From positions 85,603,029 through 85,667,028 of the forward strand of contig CM043959.1 of assembly GCA_014529385.2 (NCBI GenBank): a DNA stretch of 64,000 nt, in the 5' to 3' direction. This DNA is from Adiantum capillus-veneris. Lineage: Eukaryota > Streptophyta > Polypodiopsida > Polypodiales > Pteridaceae. This document shows, one piece after another, positions 32,961 to 45,869 of the stretch; positions within the stretch are counted from its first letter, which is position 1; every line of letters begins with the position of its first letter. Both the position numbers and the translations under genes were made by a program. A model generated the notes under the pieces. It did no database searches, was not told the origin of the DNA, and saw only the letters and a list, made by a program, of their open reading frames with translations.

Positions 32961-35900
32961 AAACTTGTGTACTGATAGAAGACAACCTTAAAAGATTGTT
33001 TACAATATGGCCCATATCAGTGTAGAAGTGGCACAATGAAGTTTTGTCAACATAATTCATTGATAGGTTTTACCAAAATGGGTGGATCGAAAACCATTAA
33101 TTTATGCAAGCAGGTGATGAATTTCTGTTAGTAGCATATTCACTAATATTCAATCAAACATTTCACTAGAGACTTATTCCTGCAATGACAAACACCTCTC
33201 TAGCATGATCTCACCACAAGAGTACATTGTAAGACCAAATGTATAGGACATTATGAGAGTGTTGCAACAAATTTTTTATGGAATGTGTACGTCTAGAGTA
33301 AATCTTTTCTTTTTGAATTTGCTACGCTTGTCATAAGAATGGTGAACTAGTCTGGTTATGTTGAATTAAGATTATTTTCTATAGGAGGATATCTACAAGA
33401 AAGTAGCATTGTATTGTTACTTTTGTTACTTTATAAAGGCTTCTTAGTATCTATGATAGATGTATTAAATGCTATCACCAAAGCTACTGTAGCACTCATG
33501 TAGTAGTGGGTGATATCACATACGGGCATGGGAGATGGGATCAAAGGCCTCCATTAATCTAGGGACTTGACATTAAGATAGCATTTTAGACCTTGTTGCG
33601 GATGTGATTTTTGGTTACTTACCTTTTGTACAAGTGTTTATTCCCCCTCATCGTAATACATTCGTACACAAACTTTCCTTACATAGATTTCTTATCAGTT
33701 TAATTTCCAGGTGTATTTTTATCATGCCTTAGTATTTGAGTACATCTATCTAACGAGAGTATTTCCAATTTCTATAACACAATCTCCCATTCTAATATTC
33801 TCATTTGATAAATGCTCAACTAGTTTTTCTTTCTTATGACTTGCTCTCTTTATTTGTGACTCAAGTTGATCTATGCTATTGAGTTGAACTGCAGAGTTTT
33901 TCTTCCCGCTAAGTTGTCACACATTTTAGTTTCAACAAGGTTATGGCCACTTTTTGTTTGTGTTCCACCTTAATTTATTTTTACCTTTGCGATTGTGGGG
34001 TCAAGGTGCCAAGACTGCACATTCTAAACATCAGTGTTTTTGAACTTACTCTCATGTATACAATACACTTAACCACGTAGGCCTTCATCTTACACAAACC
34101 CTTGGTCACATTACCCAACACACTAGTTTAGACATTGTGCATTGTTATGGCAAGGATCTATTGGGTTGAACTAAATTAAAATGGAAAAATTTCTACACAT
34201 GCTAGAGCTCCTACACCTGAAGAGGGTAGGAATCTCCGCTCCACACCTTGTTATGGAAACTTATGGTTATTTACATGTGTATGAGAGTTCCTACGCCTCT
34301 TGAGACATGACTGTCTACTTTGCAATATTGTTACAAAAATTTATGGATGGTGATACATGTGTACTACAATGCCTATGCCTCGTAAGGCACGACTGTCCAT
34401 GGTTACATTATATGTGGAACTGGCCCACCACATTTGGTATGGATTGATATCAAAGGATATGATGAATTGGTATGGCAAGCTAGAATGGTGATATATGGTG
34501 TTCTATTTGAAACAACATTTCTGACCAATGGTGTACTCCTCACTTATGTACATTTGCTTCGTTTTATGCACTCCCATCACACCATTCACATGTTACACAT
34601 TTTTGCACCTTTAAATTGCTTCCTACTAATCATTGCTACTCTTTTGGTTTTTAGTTATTCATTGTGCTATGCAGGCATGTACCCAACATCTTGTAGCTTG
34701 CACTCAACTCCACCAATTCTGTACCTTGCAACTGAGGGTATTTCCTTTCCCAACCCCAGAGTATGTTATGGATAAGGAAAATGTACATTTATTACTCAAG
34801 TGCTCGTTACGAGCTATGGCCATTTATGCCCAGCTAGCCAATGTGTCTTCATTTTTTAGCATTGAAGAATCTATGAATAAATACGTGCAAGAGGAAATTG
34901 CTCACTGTTGCATGGGGGGAGATTGCACCTAGTGTATGCGTTACTCTTCTCTCCTCCTCCCTCTCCTCTCTCGTCATGCCGGTGTATAACTCTGTTCTAG
35001 AAGGTGCATGTGCACATGCTCTTTTACTCTCCCTCGCTCCATATCTCTCTTTGTTCACATATAGTATGGATTATACATTGTGCAGTTTTGTCAAGTATGA
35101 AGATTTGTTTGTTCATGGTTTGCTGTGTGCAATTTTTTGTATTTCTCAAGGCCTTTCGCGCCTTTGTATGTAGAAACTAGATTTTTCAAATGATATCATT
35201 TTGTGCTTTATAACTTTGTGCTCACAAAATCTGGTGTTTACTTATGGAGTCAACTTGTTTTGAGAGGACATGAGCAAGAAACCACGTGCAGAGATGGAAA
35301 TCACTGTATTCTTGGTCTGCAAGGAACCTTTCACTACCATTTTAGAAGATTTTGATAAGAATACTAGGATTTGTGTAGAATCTTGAACCAATAGGTACTC
35401 TCTAGGAGCTCTAAGAAAAGTCCTCCATAAAGTACTACCATCTTTGCTAGTGTCATAGAAACACAAATATTTGAGTGTATATGCATCTCTAGACGAGGAA
35501 GAAAAATACTTGTAAGAGAAGCCTAACAAGAACAACATTGTCTCCCTTTGTGATTATTTTCATGAGGTTGGATTCCTTTATAAATGGTTTTGTATTTATA
35601 ATCCTTTTAGTATGATATAATTTATTTTTTTTGCTAAATGTTTATGTATTGAGTGAGATTATTTAATTTAGATTACTGGAGTTTCGTTCAGATTTGAGAA
35701 ACAGTGCTGACCTTTATGGATATTTTGATTTGCATGTAAGATGTTTCAAGTCTCAAGTCTTAATCACTACACCATTAAGAAATTCAAGGAATATTTTGAG
35801 TTCAATTTAATCATTAATGGTTATTCTTATTGAAGTGGATCATAACTTTTGTTAATATGTACTCATTTGGGGATGTTTAATATATCCTGCCTCATTAGAA

Positions 35901-37454
35901 ACACTTCACAAGTTGAGAAATCTAAATTCTTGCTTTCCAACAGGTTATTGTTTCCATACTAGTATGTATATGCCAAGCTTGACTTTGAGATGGAGGTGTC
36001 GATGAATAGTGGTGATTGATAAGTGAGTAATTGAACTATTATTGATTCATGTTTTAACATACATATATTGTAAAGCCTTTGAGTTTCCACCTTTTTTGAG
36101 TAGTGTTGACAAGTTTTTGGTTTCAAATATTCTTAAATATCCATATTCATTGGCTATTGGTAGCTATTTCTTTGGTATTGCTAAAGATGATACCAGTAGC
36201 TATCACCTTGTGAACTTATTGTTAAATCGTGGACTTGACTTCTACTATGTAGCTCATTTTGACAAAGAAAGTGCAAACATAAATTATAGATGCATGCATT
36301 GTTACAAAAAATATATGTACCACTTAAGCCTATGTACACTGCTAATCAAGAAACCTTTGGTTGGGTACTATTACAATAGGGTTCACATGTGTGTTTCAAA
36401 TACCAACAAAATGGCTTTACCAAACTTTATGCAAGTTTTTGATTCACTAGCGACCCTTAGCAACTTAAACTCCCTATTTAGGTTCTTTGTTTCAAATTTT
36501 TATGCAGGTTTTTGATTCGTTGCTTTGCTCAGGTTTGTAGTTTACCTTTGTCTCCTTGCATGTCAACGTGCTATCATTGCAAAGATCACAATAATGCATT
36601 TCTTAACTTAAAATCAATACTAAATCTTGTTCTACATGTTTAGGTTGACTGAATTAGTAAATATTTCTCTTTGGTTTAGGTTTGTAGTAAAAGAACTCTC
36701 CACCCCAGTCTCCTTGCACACCGGCATGCGATAATTTCTCAAGACTGCTAGTGGCTGGTAATAATACATTTCTTGCCACAATAGTGAAGATCAAATAGGA
36801 CGTTCAATATTTGATCAAAAACTTAGAAATTTTCTGTTTTTAACATAGCCATCCTCATGCTTCCTGAATAAGAACATGCCGAAATGTAGTGATTTAGATT
36901 TGTAGCTCCATGGAAGATGCTTTTCTCAATCGCTTCTCAAGAGTATATCAATTTCTTTAAGAAATGCTTAAATAATAAGCTCACTCTGGTGGACATAGGT
37001 AGAGAGATAAAAGAAAGCACAAATTGGTGAGCAATGGCAGGTCAAAAGTTAGCACCAAGATGGGGAAGGCGCCCTCCAACAAGGTATATTGTATAAATGG
37101 TTTTGCTTAAGAATCTATTTCCATCATGTGAGGAGATCTAGCGTGTTCTATTATATTGTGAAATCATGCCAAGGGAACTCTATCAATTTTATTTTAGAAA
37201 ACTTGTATCTATCTTATTTTGGAGTAAGCTTCATATTAATGCAATATTTTAAAAAAAGATAGGAGATTTTGATATTATTTTCAAGACAAACCTCATATGA
37301 TGTGCACTAAAGGGTTATGATATATTTTGAAATTATGCTATATGTACAAAGGAAAATATGTCCAATTTATTTCAAAAACTTCTGTTGGTATTATTTGAAA
37401 AACGTTTAGGAAAACATTTAAGTTTGATCCATGACAGATATAATTTTATTTTTC
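32396..37454. other. AT-rich non-coding stretch with minor repeats
   Basis: No gene supported. It holds (TC)n at about 32,903-32,960 and an imperfect tandem duplication at about 34,250-34,410 (the block ...TTATGG...ACATGTGTA...CCTACGCCTC... occurs twice). It also contains open but uncharacterised frames at 36,042-36,515 (157 aa, plus) and 35,242-35,538 (98 aa, minus). Neither shows a known motif, and base composition does not single them out. Confidence 0.5.
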
Positions 37455-39230
37455 CTTGAGCAATCCACTCTCCCCTGGCTAATCTCAAAGTGGGAGGAGC
37501 TTTGATGTTCTCCCATATCATGAGGTAGATAGTATTGATCAAGTCTCTTCATCAGCGGACTGTTGCATGGATAGACGCAATAAAGCAACGGTTTTCAACC
37601 TCAAAGGAGAAGCATTGTCAAGTTTTATGCACAGTCATTGATCCCACCAAGGTTCTTAAGATAGCTTTGCTTAGCAGCTTGCAAAGAATGAAGGAGTAAG
37701 TTGTTTTATTTTTATTTATATACATTATAGTAAATACACAAAAAAATTCCTTGTCTAAATAAAATGATTTCCTTGTCTTTCAATGTAGCATGAATACTCA
37801 TGCCTTAGTAGCCCTCATCTTCGTGATGAGATTGTGAATACCGCAAACTTGTGTGTTGCTGAATGAGAAATATACTTAAAGGGTTTGCTTGGTGAAGATC
37901 AAAATCTTATTGTTGCTATTGTATGTAGATAATATGCAAAGGGTACAGAGCCTTCATACCCACTTACATGAAGTTACTTTGGTAGATTGGTTTATGATGT
38001 AAGTTATGATTCAAATGTTTTTGTTTGAATTTTTCATGTCATTGTAATGAAGACCATTTGAGTAAACTTGATTTTGACTTTAGGTTCAAATGAAAAAAGA
38101 TAAGGAAAGGTGATTAGCGTATGTGAAGCACGGCTTGTTCGACAAAAACTTTAAGAAAGACATGGGATAATCCAATAGGATACTATACAAAAATATCAAG
38201 AACAAATAGGAAAGGTGTTTAATGTATTTGCATTCAATAGAAGTTTATGAGATTGATTGATTTATTTTCTTACTGTTTGCTTTTTTATTTTTTAGCTACT
38301 ATTGAACATTGTGGATCCCAACCATTGACCTGATTGGCTAGCAAGAACTATGTCCCTAAAATGGGGAATTGATACTTGGGCTGCATTAGAGAATCTCAAT
38401 TTGATAGCAGTTCAAGATGCCCCTTGGAAAATCAAGATTCATTGGGTCTCATTAAGGGAAGCGAAAAAGATTACAAGGGGTGCATACAGTCTTAATAAGA
38501 GAGACCACATCTTTCGAATGTAAGTAACACTTATATAATAAGTGATGTATATACGTTGTTGTCTAATGTAACCTCACATTATAGTTGGGCTATAATTGGC
38601 TTCACAGGGAGTGTTTATTGGCTTGGGTTTTTGATAGGGTATTGCAACTAGTATGAGACTTTTTGGATATGCCAAGAGGGATACCTCTGACACATGATTT
38701 CACCATGGGATTTTATTTTGATGAGATCAGTTTTGAAGCAAGTCCATACCTATTTCAAATTGAGGTGTCTCTTGAAGCAAAGACAAAGGATGTGGAGAAG
38801 CAGACATTGAAGAAGGTAGACACATCATGGATGGCAACACAACGATTGACTTTAAGGTGAGCCACTGATCAATTTCTATAAATTTATTATGGTTTTTTTG
38901 TGGTGATACCTTTGTGTGATTTGTTATCAATTATTGTAGATTCTTGGCATTCTTGGTATCCAAGGGTATCTTGCTAGCCATTCCATTTATGGCAAGAGAG
39001 TGGAATTAGGTGGCGACTCAGGATGGTTTCATGTACCCCCTTTCTATGCACACATTGACTCAATTGGAGGTAGAAAATTTCCCATGGTGGATAGATATGG
39101 AGAAGGGCCATGTTCTTGGCCACGAGATAGAGCTACAAGAGGTGATATCAAACCATGATGTGATGCACAATTCTCGTCCAAGAAGAGAAGAAGAGATTCA
39201 TGTAGTTATAGTTAACTCTTTCACATATTA
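37455..39230 (+). pseudogene. Decayed multi-exon gene of unknown family
   Basis: Several short open blocks are separated by intron-like AT-rich gaps with splice-like borders. The blocks are SLHQRTVAWIDAIKQRF ... VIDPTKVLKIALLSSLQRMKE (about 37,530-37,695), LVDWFMM (about 37,985), WGIDTWAALENLNLIAVQDA and KIHWVSLREAKKITRGAYSL (after TTTTTTAG/CTACT at 38,296, ending ATG/TAAGTA near 38,520), IPLTHDFTMGFYFDEISFEA ... SWMATQRLTLR (ending AAG/GTGAGC near 38,858), and LEVENFPWWIDMEKGHVLGH (39,067 on). Stops and frameshifts occur in each. It could be a transposase relic or an old host gene. I cannot assign it. Confidence 0.4.
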
Positions 39231-39259
39231 CTATATGTTATATTGCATAATATTTTAAC

Positions 39260-40789
39260 ATGAAATGTTTTGATTAAGCGACATGCACTTCTTGCAAAGT
39301 AAAGGAGGCACTTATTGATATGATCATAGAGGAGGATGCAGAGCTAGAGCTAGGCAAACGATTAAGATTTTTGTTACTGTTTTCCTTCTAAATGCTCCGT
39401 ACATGGCTCATTATACTTCGTCTTAATGCTTTATTTTCCCTTGGCACGACTGTGGCAAGAAAGAGTATCTCTTTCATCTATGTTATGGAATCTCCTCTAC
39501 ATTCCTTATCTACTTCTGTTGGCTCATGATGCATGGCCATAGTCAAGGACTATATTTCCATTGCTGCAAAATTTAGGGAGGGTGTCTGCAATCCCGCATG
39601 GACTACTATTCACAAGAACCTCACATGGGCATGGTGAGAGAGTATTTTGGTCACCCGTTGTCAAGAGTTTTTTTGGAGAAAGGGATTGCGCATGTACATA
39701 CAAATGCATGGTGCATCGAATAAAGGATTGCGTGGTTACGTGGGGCCCACATGTGTACAGGTAGGACATCATGTACATAGTGTATCGATTTTCACTATCA
39801 CCAGTACCAGCGTGCTTTTTTCTATAATAAGGAGGAGTTGGTAGAGCATAAAACTTCTTGAGGAAGCTATCCGCACGTCGACAACATGAGGTAAGCAAGT
39901 GCGTCAGATGGCATCTAGTGGCGTCAGGAGGTGGAATGGGGTCAATATTTGCACGTGGATGAGTACGCACACAACGTGGATGTTTTCTTGTGATAATTAT
40001 GCAGAAAGTTCATCATGAGGACCATTTTTTGAAGCCACTCCACGTGGTGGTGGAATGCATTATTGGAAAAATCTGAGTGCCAGGTGTGTGGAGGACGCAA
40101 AAGGGTGACAACTATGCATTGCGAGGTCAGTTTTTGGCTTGTTCGAGGTCCGTTTGAGGTCATCTAAAAGGCCAAGGGTGCACAACTAATAAAGCTAAGC
40201 GTGGGAACTGAAAAAATAGGGAGAAAACCAAGGAAACAGTGGAGAGAAGAGGAGGAACATCCACAACTGTGTTTTTGCTCATTTTGGAGCTTGTTTTGGC
40301 CGTAAACTGCTCATCCGAGGTCGGATTTGAGCACTTTGACATTGTAGACTAGGGTTTTGGGCCGTTTCGAACGCAATGGTTCTGTGCATTTTGCAAAATT
40401 CCTCACTATTTTTCTGTTGTTTTTTTTGTGTAAGTTTCTCCTATGAGCGAAGCTTCTGCTCCAGTTTGTGATTGTATCTGGTATAATTGAACCATATTGT
40501 GTGAGTTGTTTGCCCCATTGGTGTTGGCCCAAGCTCAATTGTATCTAAACATCAGAAATTCTCCTCTTTTGAGCTGAGTTTTTTGGGTGTGTGTGTGTGT
40601 CTCTCTCTCTCTCTCTGTGTGGAGTCGGCAAGTGGATAGTAGTCTCTCTCCTCTCACTCCATCAGTGTGTTCCCTGTCTCGGTCAGGTGGGTTGTGTAAG
40701 CCAAGTGGTGCTCCATAGTGTGTGTGTATTATCCCAAGAGTGTGTTTCGGGTCATTATAGAGGCGTTGTGTGTGTTTTCATCCCGCTCA
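39260..40789 (+). repeat. Probable 5' LTR of element D (left end undefined)
   Basis: The PBS at 40,798 implies an LTR ending at about 40,789 (...CCCGCTCA) or a few bases later. The sequence upstream has (GT)n/(CT)n at about 40,587-40,620 and no gene. The left end and the 3' partner were not found, and 39,260-39,900 may be outside the LTR. ORFs here (148 aa minus at 39,524, among others) lack recognisable domains. Confidence 0.5.
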
Positions 40790-40797
40790 CATTCTTT

Positions 40798-40817
40798 TGG
40801 TGCCCCAACTGAGGATC
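40798..40817 (+). promoter_or_regulatory. Primer binding site of element D
   Basis: TGGTGCCCCAACTGAGGATC; differs from element A's site by one base in the first 18. Confidence 0.75.
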
Positions 40818-41559
40818 TTCTTCGAGTACCTTCGGCTTCGAGCTTCAAGCTTCGAGATTCGGGATTACAGGTTCCAGACTATAGGTTACAGAGACAGGTA
40901 CAAGTACACATGATTCACACAGGTATAGGTATCTGGAGTAGAGTGATACACTGACAGTGGAGTCACTTGCAGTTACCGTGGGTATGCATCATTTGGCGCC
41001 TGTTTGAGCGCATTGTCTGCTGGATATTAAGTTACTTGTGGAAACTGCCATTGTATGCCTTTGTGGAGCCATATTTGGTTTTATTTGGCAGTCCCAGCCA
41101 TTTCTGAGACTTGGTCTAGAAGATAGTCATTTCTGATACTTGACTATACCTAATTTACATTAGCCTTCGTGAGAGGATCGATAGCGTGAGGTTTTATTGA
41201 GCTGGGGTATTCTCAAATGTGGAGATCCTTTCGGTGATACAGGTAGCTGGAGCACCCTTTTCGTGACCTCACCATAGGCTATGTACTAGTGATTCCTAAT
41301 TGATGCTCGGGTTCTATTGTTGGCAATTGATGCATACATATACAGTCTATATTTTGGGTTCCTACTGCTCTACTTCTGGGGAAACTCTGTCAAAATTTTT
41401 CCAAGTTATGATGGCTGGTTTTTTGGTCTTTTGAGCCATTTATGTTGTTATGCTGCTGAAATTCTGGCAAAATGAGAGGATAAGTCAAATGTGCTTTCTT
41501 GGGAGCTGCATGGTTGACTTTAATGGATGATCAAAATGGCCCTCAATTTACTCCTTTTC
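40818..41559. other. Untranslated leader of element D
   Basis: No gene seen between the PBS and the pre-gag ORF. Repeated TTCGAGCTTC / GCTTCGAG words at 40,835-40,860. Confidence 0.55.
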
Positions 41560-41572
41560 ATTTAACTCAGAG

Positions 41573-41740
41573 AATCCAGATAAATGTTCATGTGTCCAGG
41601 CAGATTTTTTCCAGCAACATATAGTCTTTATGTTCGGGCCAAGAAGATTCAGAGAGATACTGGAATGTCCTTTGCCTGTTGTGATTCCGATGATCAACTA
41701 TGAAAACTCATTTGATGTGCATGTGTTTGGCCTTATCTAA
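41573..41740 (+). CDS. Pre-gag ORF of element D (ORF0-like, frameshifted)
   Basis: It reads QRIQINVHVSRQIF, then after a one-base shift QQHIVFMFGPRRFREI and LPVVIPMINYENSFDVHVFG, then TAA at 41,738. The peptide aligns with the second pre-gag copy of element A (RINIAISRKIHFQ, MFMFGAQRVGEI, NPVILPLIDY, SFDVNIF). The stop begins 105 nt before gag ATG 41,843, in the same phase and at the same distance as in A. The function is unknown. Confidence 0.6.
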   Translation, partial: NPDKCSCVQADFFQQHIVFMFGPRRFREILECPLPVVIPMINYENSFDVHVFGLI

Positions 41741-41842
41741 AGTTGAGCTCCATTGAAGTTTCTGGGAATTGAGTCAGTCAAAAGTTTTTGGTTATTGCAC
41801 TGTGTTTGAAGGGGTTCTCAAAGCATCGTAACTTGGGTAGCC

Positions 41843-42890
41843 ATGGCTTTCTCTTATCTGGAGTTTCATGGAAGAAGTGCTGAAGATGTGGAAGAATTTT
41901 TGGAAAAGATGGAGGTTGCCTGCATTAGCAACTAGATCCATGACCCAGCGCAGATGTTACGTCTTCTCCAAATTTTTTTGAAGAGTGATGCACGAGTTTG
42001 GTCCAAAGCATTTGAAGAGGAGTTGCGTGGGGCTGATCCACCCGTAAGTTTGAGCTGGGACAATCTACGACATGGGTTGGAAGTGGAGTTTGTGAAGATA
42101 GAAGATCCTGACAAAGTGTGGCAAGAAGTACAAGGTTTGGTGCAGAAGGAAGGTGAGCCAGCAGATACGTACATACGTAAGTTCTCATTGGCATGGGAGA
42201 GGATGTGCAAGTCCTTAGCACCACATGTACCCCCACCTGACATGATGAAGAAGGACAGGTTCTTGTCTGGTCTTTGGGAGAATATACGTTGGAGAGTGGA
42301 GCTAAAGAAGCCTATGATATATGAAGATGCACTAGAGGTAGCAAGGAACAAAGAGTGGAAGCTGAATATACGTTGGAGAGTGGAGCTAAAGAAGCCTATG
42401 ATATATGAAGATGCACTAGAGGTAGCAAGGAACAAAGAGTGGAAGCTGAGAAAAATGAGCCAGCTAGGGGTGGAGTCTTTGCCCATGAGGTCTAAATTTC
42501 AGCCTATGGATTCTTTGCAAGGTCGCATGCCAGGGGTTCATCATGAACCAGTGGTTTCTGCTACTCCTCAGGTTATGCCAACAGTTGTCACTACAACAGT
42601 GCAAGATGATGGGCTAAGGCAAGACATGAGGCAAGTGGTAGATTTAATGAAGAATCTCAGCCTAAACTTGCTAGGTCAAGTGGGAAATAATCGAGGTCGA
42701 GGGAGAGTTGCAAATCATCCCAGGAGGTGAAGAAAGACCCAAGAATGGTGTTGGACAAAGCAATGGTAGGTTTTGGAGGCAGACGTCCACATGTTATAAT
42801 TGTGGAGAGTTCGACCACATCAGCCCCCACAATGTGATAAGCCACCAAGGATGGGGGGAGACATGTATCCATTGCCAAGACAGGTGCTAA
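41843..42890 (+). pseudogene. Element D gag with 84-bp internal duplication
   Basis: It starts MAFSYLEFHGRSAEDVEEFL. A TAG at 41,933 (Gln-compatible by C-to-T) interrupts it, then the gag core MLRLLQIFLKSDARVW ... ADTYIRKFSLAWERMCKSL and DMMKKDRFLSGLWE follows. The 28-codon block starting NIRWRVELKKPMIYEDALEV is present twice, exactly, at 42,281-42,364 and 42,365-42,448. A frameshift near 42,720 precedes a zinc knuckle, CYNCGEFDHISPHN, whose last Cys is missing. A basic linker follows. Gag would form the particle of the Tat-type element. The lesions make this copy inactive. Confidence 0.85.
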
Positions 42891-43129
42891 CTAGGTCAAA
42901 TGGTTATGGCATTGAAATTAAGGGAGAAGAAGGAACGAGTGGATTAACCTAGGAGGAAAAGGGAAAGAAAAAAGTGATAAGTGTAGTCACGTTGGAGAAG
43001 GCATCAAAGCTAGAGGATACATTAGTTATGCCTATTGGGAAGAGGACCACAAAGGACAAGGAAGGAAGAAGTGCCCCAGGTCCTAGTAAGAAGAAGGGAA
43101 ACAGCCATGAAGGCAAGGATGTCAAGGCC

Positions 43130-44402
43130 AAGAGTAAAAGAGAGCTCGTCGCAAGTTTCATGTTTCAGATTTTCCACTAGGGGATGGGCAATTAAGCTAT
43201 GACTTGAAGGAGGATCTGACGAGCAGGAAAGCAGATGTTACTTTTGGGCAGCTAATAGAGATGGTGCCTAAGTTAAAGAGACAATGGAAGAGGATGGTTA
43301 ACCCAATGGCGAAAGAGCCAGAGAGAGGTTCAATGAAGGTGTTGGCGATGGATGAGATATCAGTCATTTCTCCAATAGTAGATGTGTGGCACAAAAAGAA
43401 AATTCTAGGACAAGGTTATGTTGATGGCGGAGCCCAAATATGTGTCATAACACACTCATGTGTTGAGAAGATGGGTCTTACAGTGACTGGGGTGTCAGGC
43501 TTCCGAATCAAATTGGCAAACCATCAAAAAGTAAAATGTTTGGGTGTTGTAAAGAGCTTAGAAGTGGAGGCATATGATGCAAAGGCGGTGGTCGATTTTT
43601 GTGTGATGACAGCACGATTTGGAGCATATCCTATTATATTGGGTAGACCATGGTTACATGCAGTGGGAGCTGTTCAAGATTGGAGACGTGGTACGATTAG
43701 CCTCTATGGGAAGATAGGTACCAAGAAGCTATATAATATGGACACAAGGAAATGATTGGAAGAGATTTTTGAAGATGAGGATGAGTCTAGTGATGAAGAC
43801 TATTCCACAGTGAGTGATGAGGACAGTGATAGTACTACCAGCAATGATGAGGATGCTGATGTTGCATTGCTTTTAATGGACAAAGGGATCCAGGAGTCTG
43901 GTTTAGTTGCATTTGCGAATGAGGTTGAAGATGAAAGTGAAGGGCCTTATGAAGTGATTGAAGAGTTGATGGAAACCAAGGTTGAATTGTCAAAGAAGCA
44001 GGAATTGATGACACAAATGATTAGTGGAGACCTCTCAGCTATGGAGAAGGAGATATATTTGCACATGCTGGCTAGTTTTCCTGATTTGTTCATTACTTCA
44101 TATGAAGAGATCAGAGGGTTCAAGGGAGAAGAGATGCATATAGAGCTGAAAGAAGGTGCTAAGCCTGTGCAGCAAAGGCTAAGAAGGATGGGTCAAGAGC
44201 AAATGGAAGCCTTGCGGGAAGAGGTGGACAAGTTATTGAAGGCAAGGTTCATAGTCCTTGTGGAGACCACTGAATGGGTGAGTCCAATAGTAGTCAGTCC
44301 AAAGAAGGATGGAAAATGGAGGATTTGTGTAGATTTTAAATTCTTAAACGTAGCCACTAAGAAGAACCCATATCCTCTTCCATTCATAGATCAAATCTTG
44401 GA
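43130..44402 (+). pseudogene. Element D protease and N-terminal reverse transcriptase, truncated
   Basis: The frame opens at SDFPLGDGQLSYDLKEDL, homologous to QDFPLGHGMAPYNLLEDM of element A. The protease has QGYVDGGAQICVITHSCVEK and FGAYPIILGRPWLHAVGA. A TGA at 43,753 (CGA-compatible) separates it from an acidic linker (residues rich in Asp/Glu/Ser) and RT start: IELKEGAKPVQQRLRRM, TEWVSPIVVSPKKDGKWRIC and YPLPFIDQILE. Homology stops at about 44,402, before the catalytic YxDD region. Elements A and D are members of the same lineage. Confidence 0.85.
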
Positions 44403-44639
44403 GAAAGAAAAACTCTTAATAGGTAAGAAAACATGGATTTCTTACAATGTTGATGCTCCAAGTGTCTTGAGTAGGGTCAATTTTGACGCTTGTTGACGGT
44501 CCACTAGCTTTGACGGTACGTTTTTTCTCCACTCTTGACCTTCCTTGAGAGCCAAGGTGATTGAATATGATTAATCATGGTGCTGTCTTTCAAGAGAAGA
44601 GGCTGAATTTTGTGGTTTTTTTTATAGATATAGGTAATA
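44403..44639. other. Junction DNA between element D and an inverted LTR
   Basis: No gene. CTTGTTGACGGTCCACTAGC and TTGACGG words near 44,490-44,515 may mark the end of the inverted LTR, but this is not proven. Confidence 0.4.
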
Positions 44640-45861
44640 TGGATGAGGAAAAATGAGACTAGGTGGTCAATTTTGGAATGGAAGTGTGTGTAGGAGACAC
44701 TAGTTCACCATGGTTTCTCTTATTCTTCAAGGTTGAGAAGAAGGTGAGTAGGGTGCAGAGAGGAGTGGTGAGAGAGGTGGGGATGATGAGTGGAGAAGTG
44801 TGTGTGAAAGAGGAAAATGATAAAGTGGAAAAGGGAGTGTGGCTGCATAGCATGGGCAAACTGGAGTCCACCAATAAAATCATAGCTCACAGCTCGTAGC
44901 TCAAAAAAATATGAAAAATTTGGAGGTAAAAGTTCAGCCTACGAGATACAACTTTTTGTATCACCTTTTCAAATTCGGAGAGCATGTGATCTTTAAAAAT
45001 TCAGCAAAACCAACTGTTTTTTTCCACTGCACAAAGTCCTTGTGAGGTCCTTCTTTGGATGATTCTTTTGAATATCTCCAAGAGTGAGCCCCCCATAGTG
45101 CATGCATGCATGCCACATACCCTTGACCTTATTTGGTAGGTCTATAATTGAAGATATTGTTGAGATCATGATATAAGTGAATCGTACAACTAAGAAAATC
45201 AAATATTGAGGGGTCTAAAAAAATACATGTCAAACATAAATAATATAGGTGGAAAAAATATAAAGGGGTCAAAATAAATCTCTCTCATTATAAGTCTACC
45301 ATAAAAAGATGAATATTTTTGGTGGTCTAATTTATTGGAGTAATAGAGAATAGATGTAGGAAGGAAAAAATCACAATAGTGAAAAAATATACACATAAAT
45401 AGAACTAGTTTTTTTGGATTTTTGTTGGGATGGAGTTACACCAAAAATAAGAGAAGCTTGCATGAAATTCTTTTTATATGGAATAAAGAGTATGCAAAAT
45501 GGTAAGAAAAAATATGGTAATGGTGAGTCAATGTACATAGCATAAATAATACACCATAGGTAGAAATATTTAAATAAATACCAAAATAATTATGAAAATT
45601 CCTTTTATTTAAGCCCTATATACAATGAAATATTTACACACAAATGAGCCATAATATACTTATATATATATATATATATATTTGGCTCAACTAGCCCAGT
45701 GACTAGCTAATTGAGGGTTTTTAAAAAGATATGGGAAAAGTCCCCTAACTCACACACACCTATATATAGTGAAAGGGTGAGGGCAACCACAGTGTTTGAG
45801 TGATTTGATAGGGTGAGGTAACTCGCTATGGAAATTACAGAGAGCCGAAAAACGGCTATCA
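44640..45861 (-). repeat. Lone inverted LTR fragment related to element A's LTR
   Basis: The minus strand starts TGATAGCCGTTTTTCGG at 45,861. It then follows A's LTR closely to about 44,800 (the GGGGACTTTTCCCATATC, GAGCTCACTCTTGGAG-like and CACTCCCT words), including the segment lost from A's 5' LTR. From about 44,800 leftward it diverges from A. A (TA)n run lies at 45,660-45,680. No internal retroelement sequence adjoins either side, so it is a truncated or solo LTR of a variant family. Confidence 0.8.
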
Positions 45862-45869
45862 GTAGTTGT

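Noticed and set aside
36042-36515. 157-aa ORF as a gene
   Set aside because: No motif, no splice or neighbour support, and AT-rich composition typical of chance frames here; kept only as a note.
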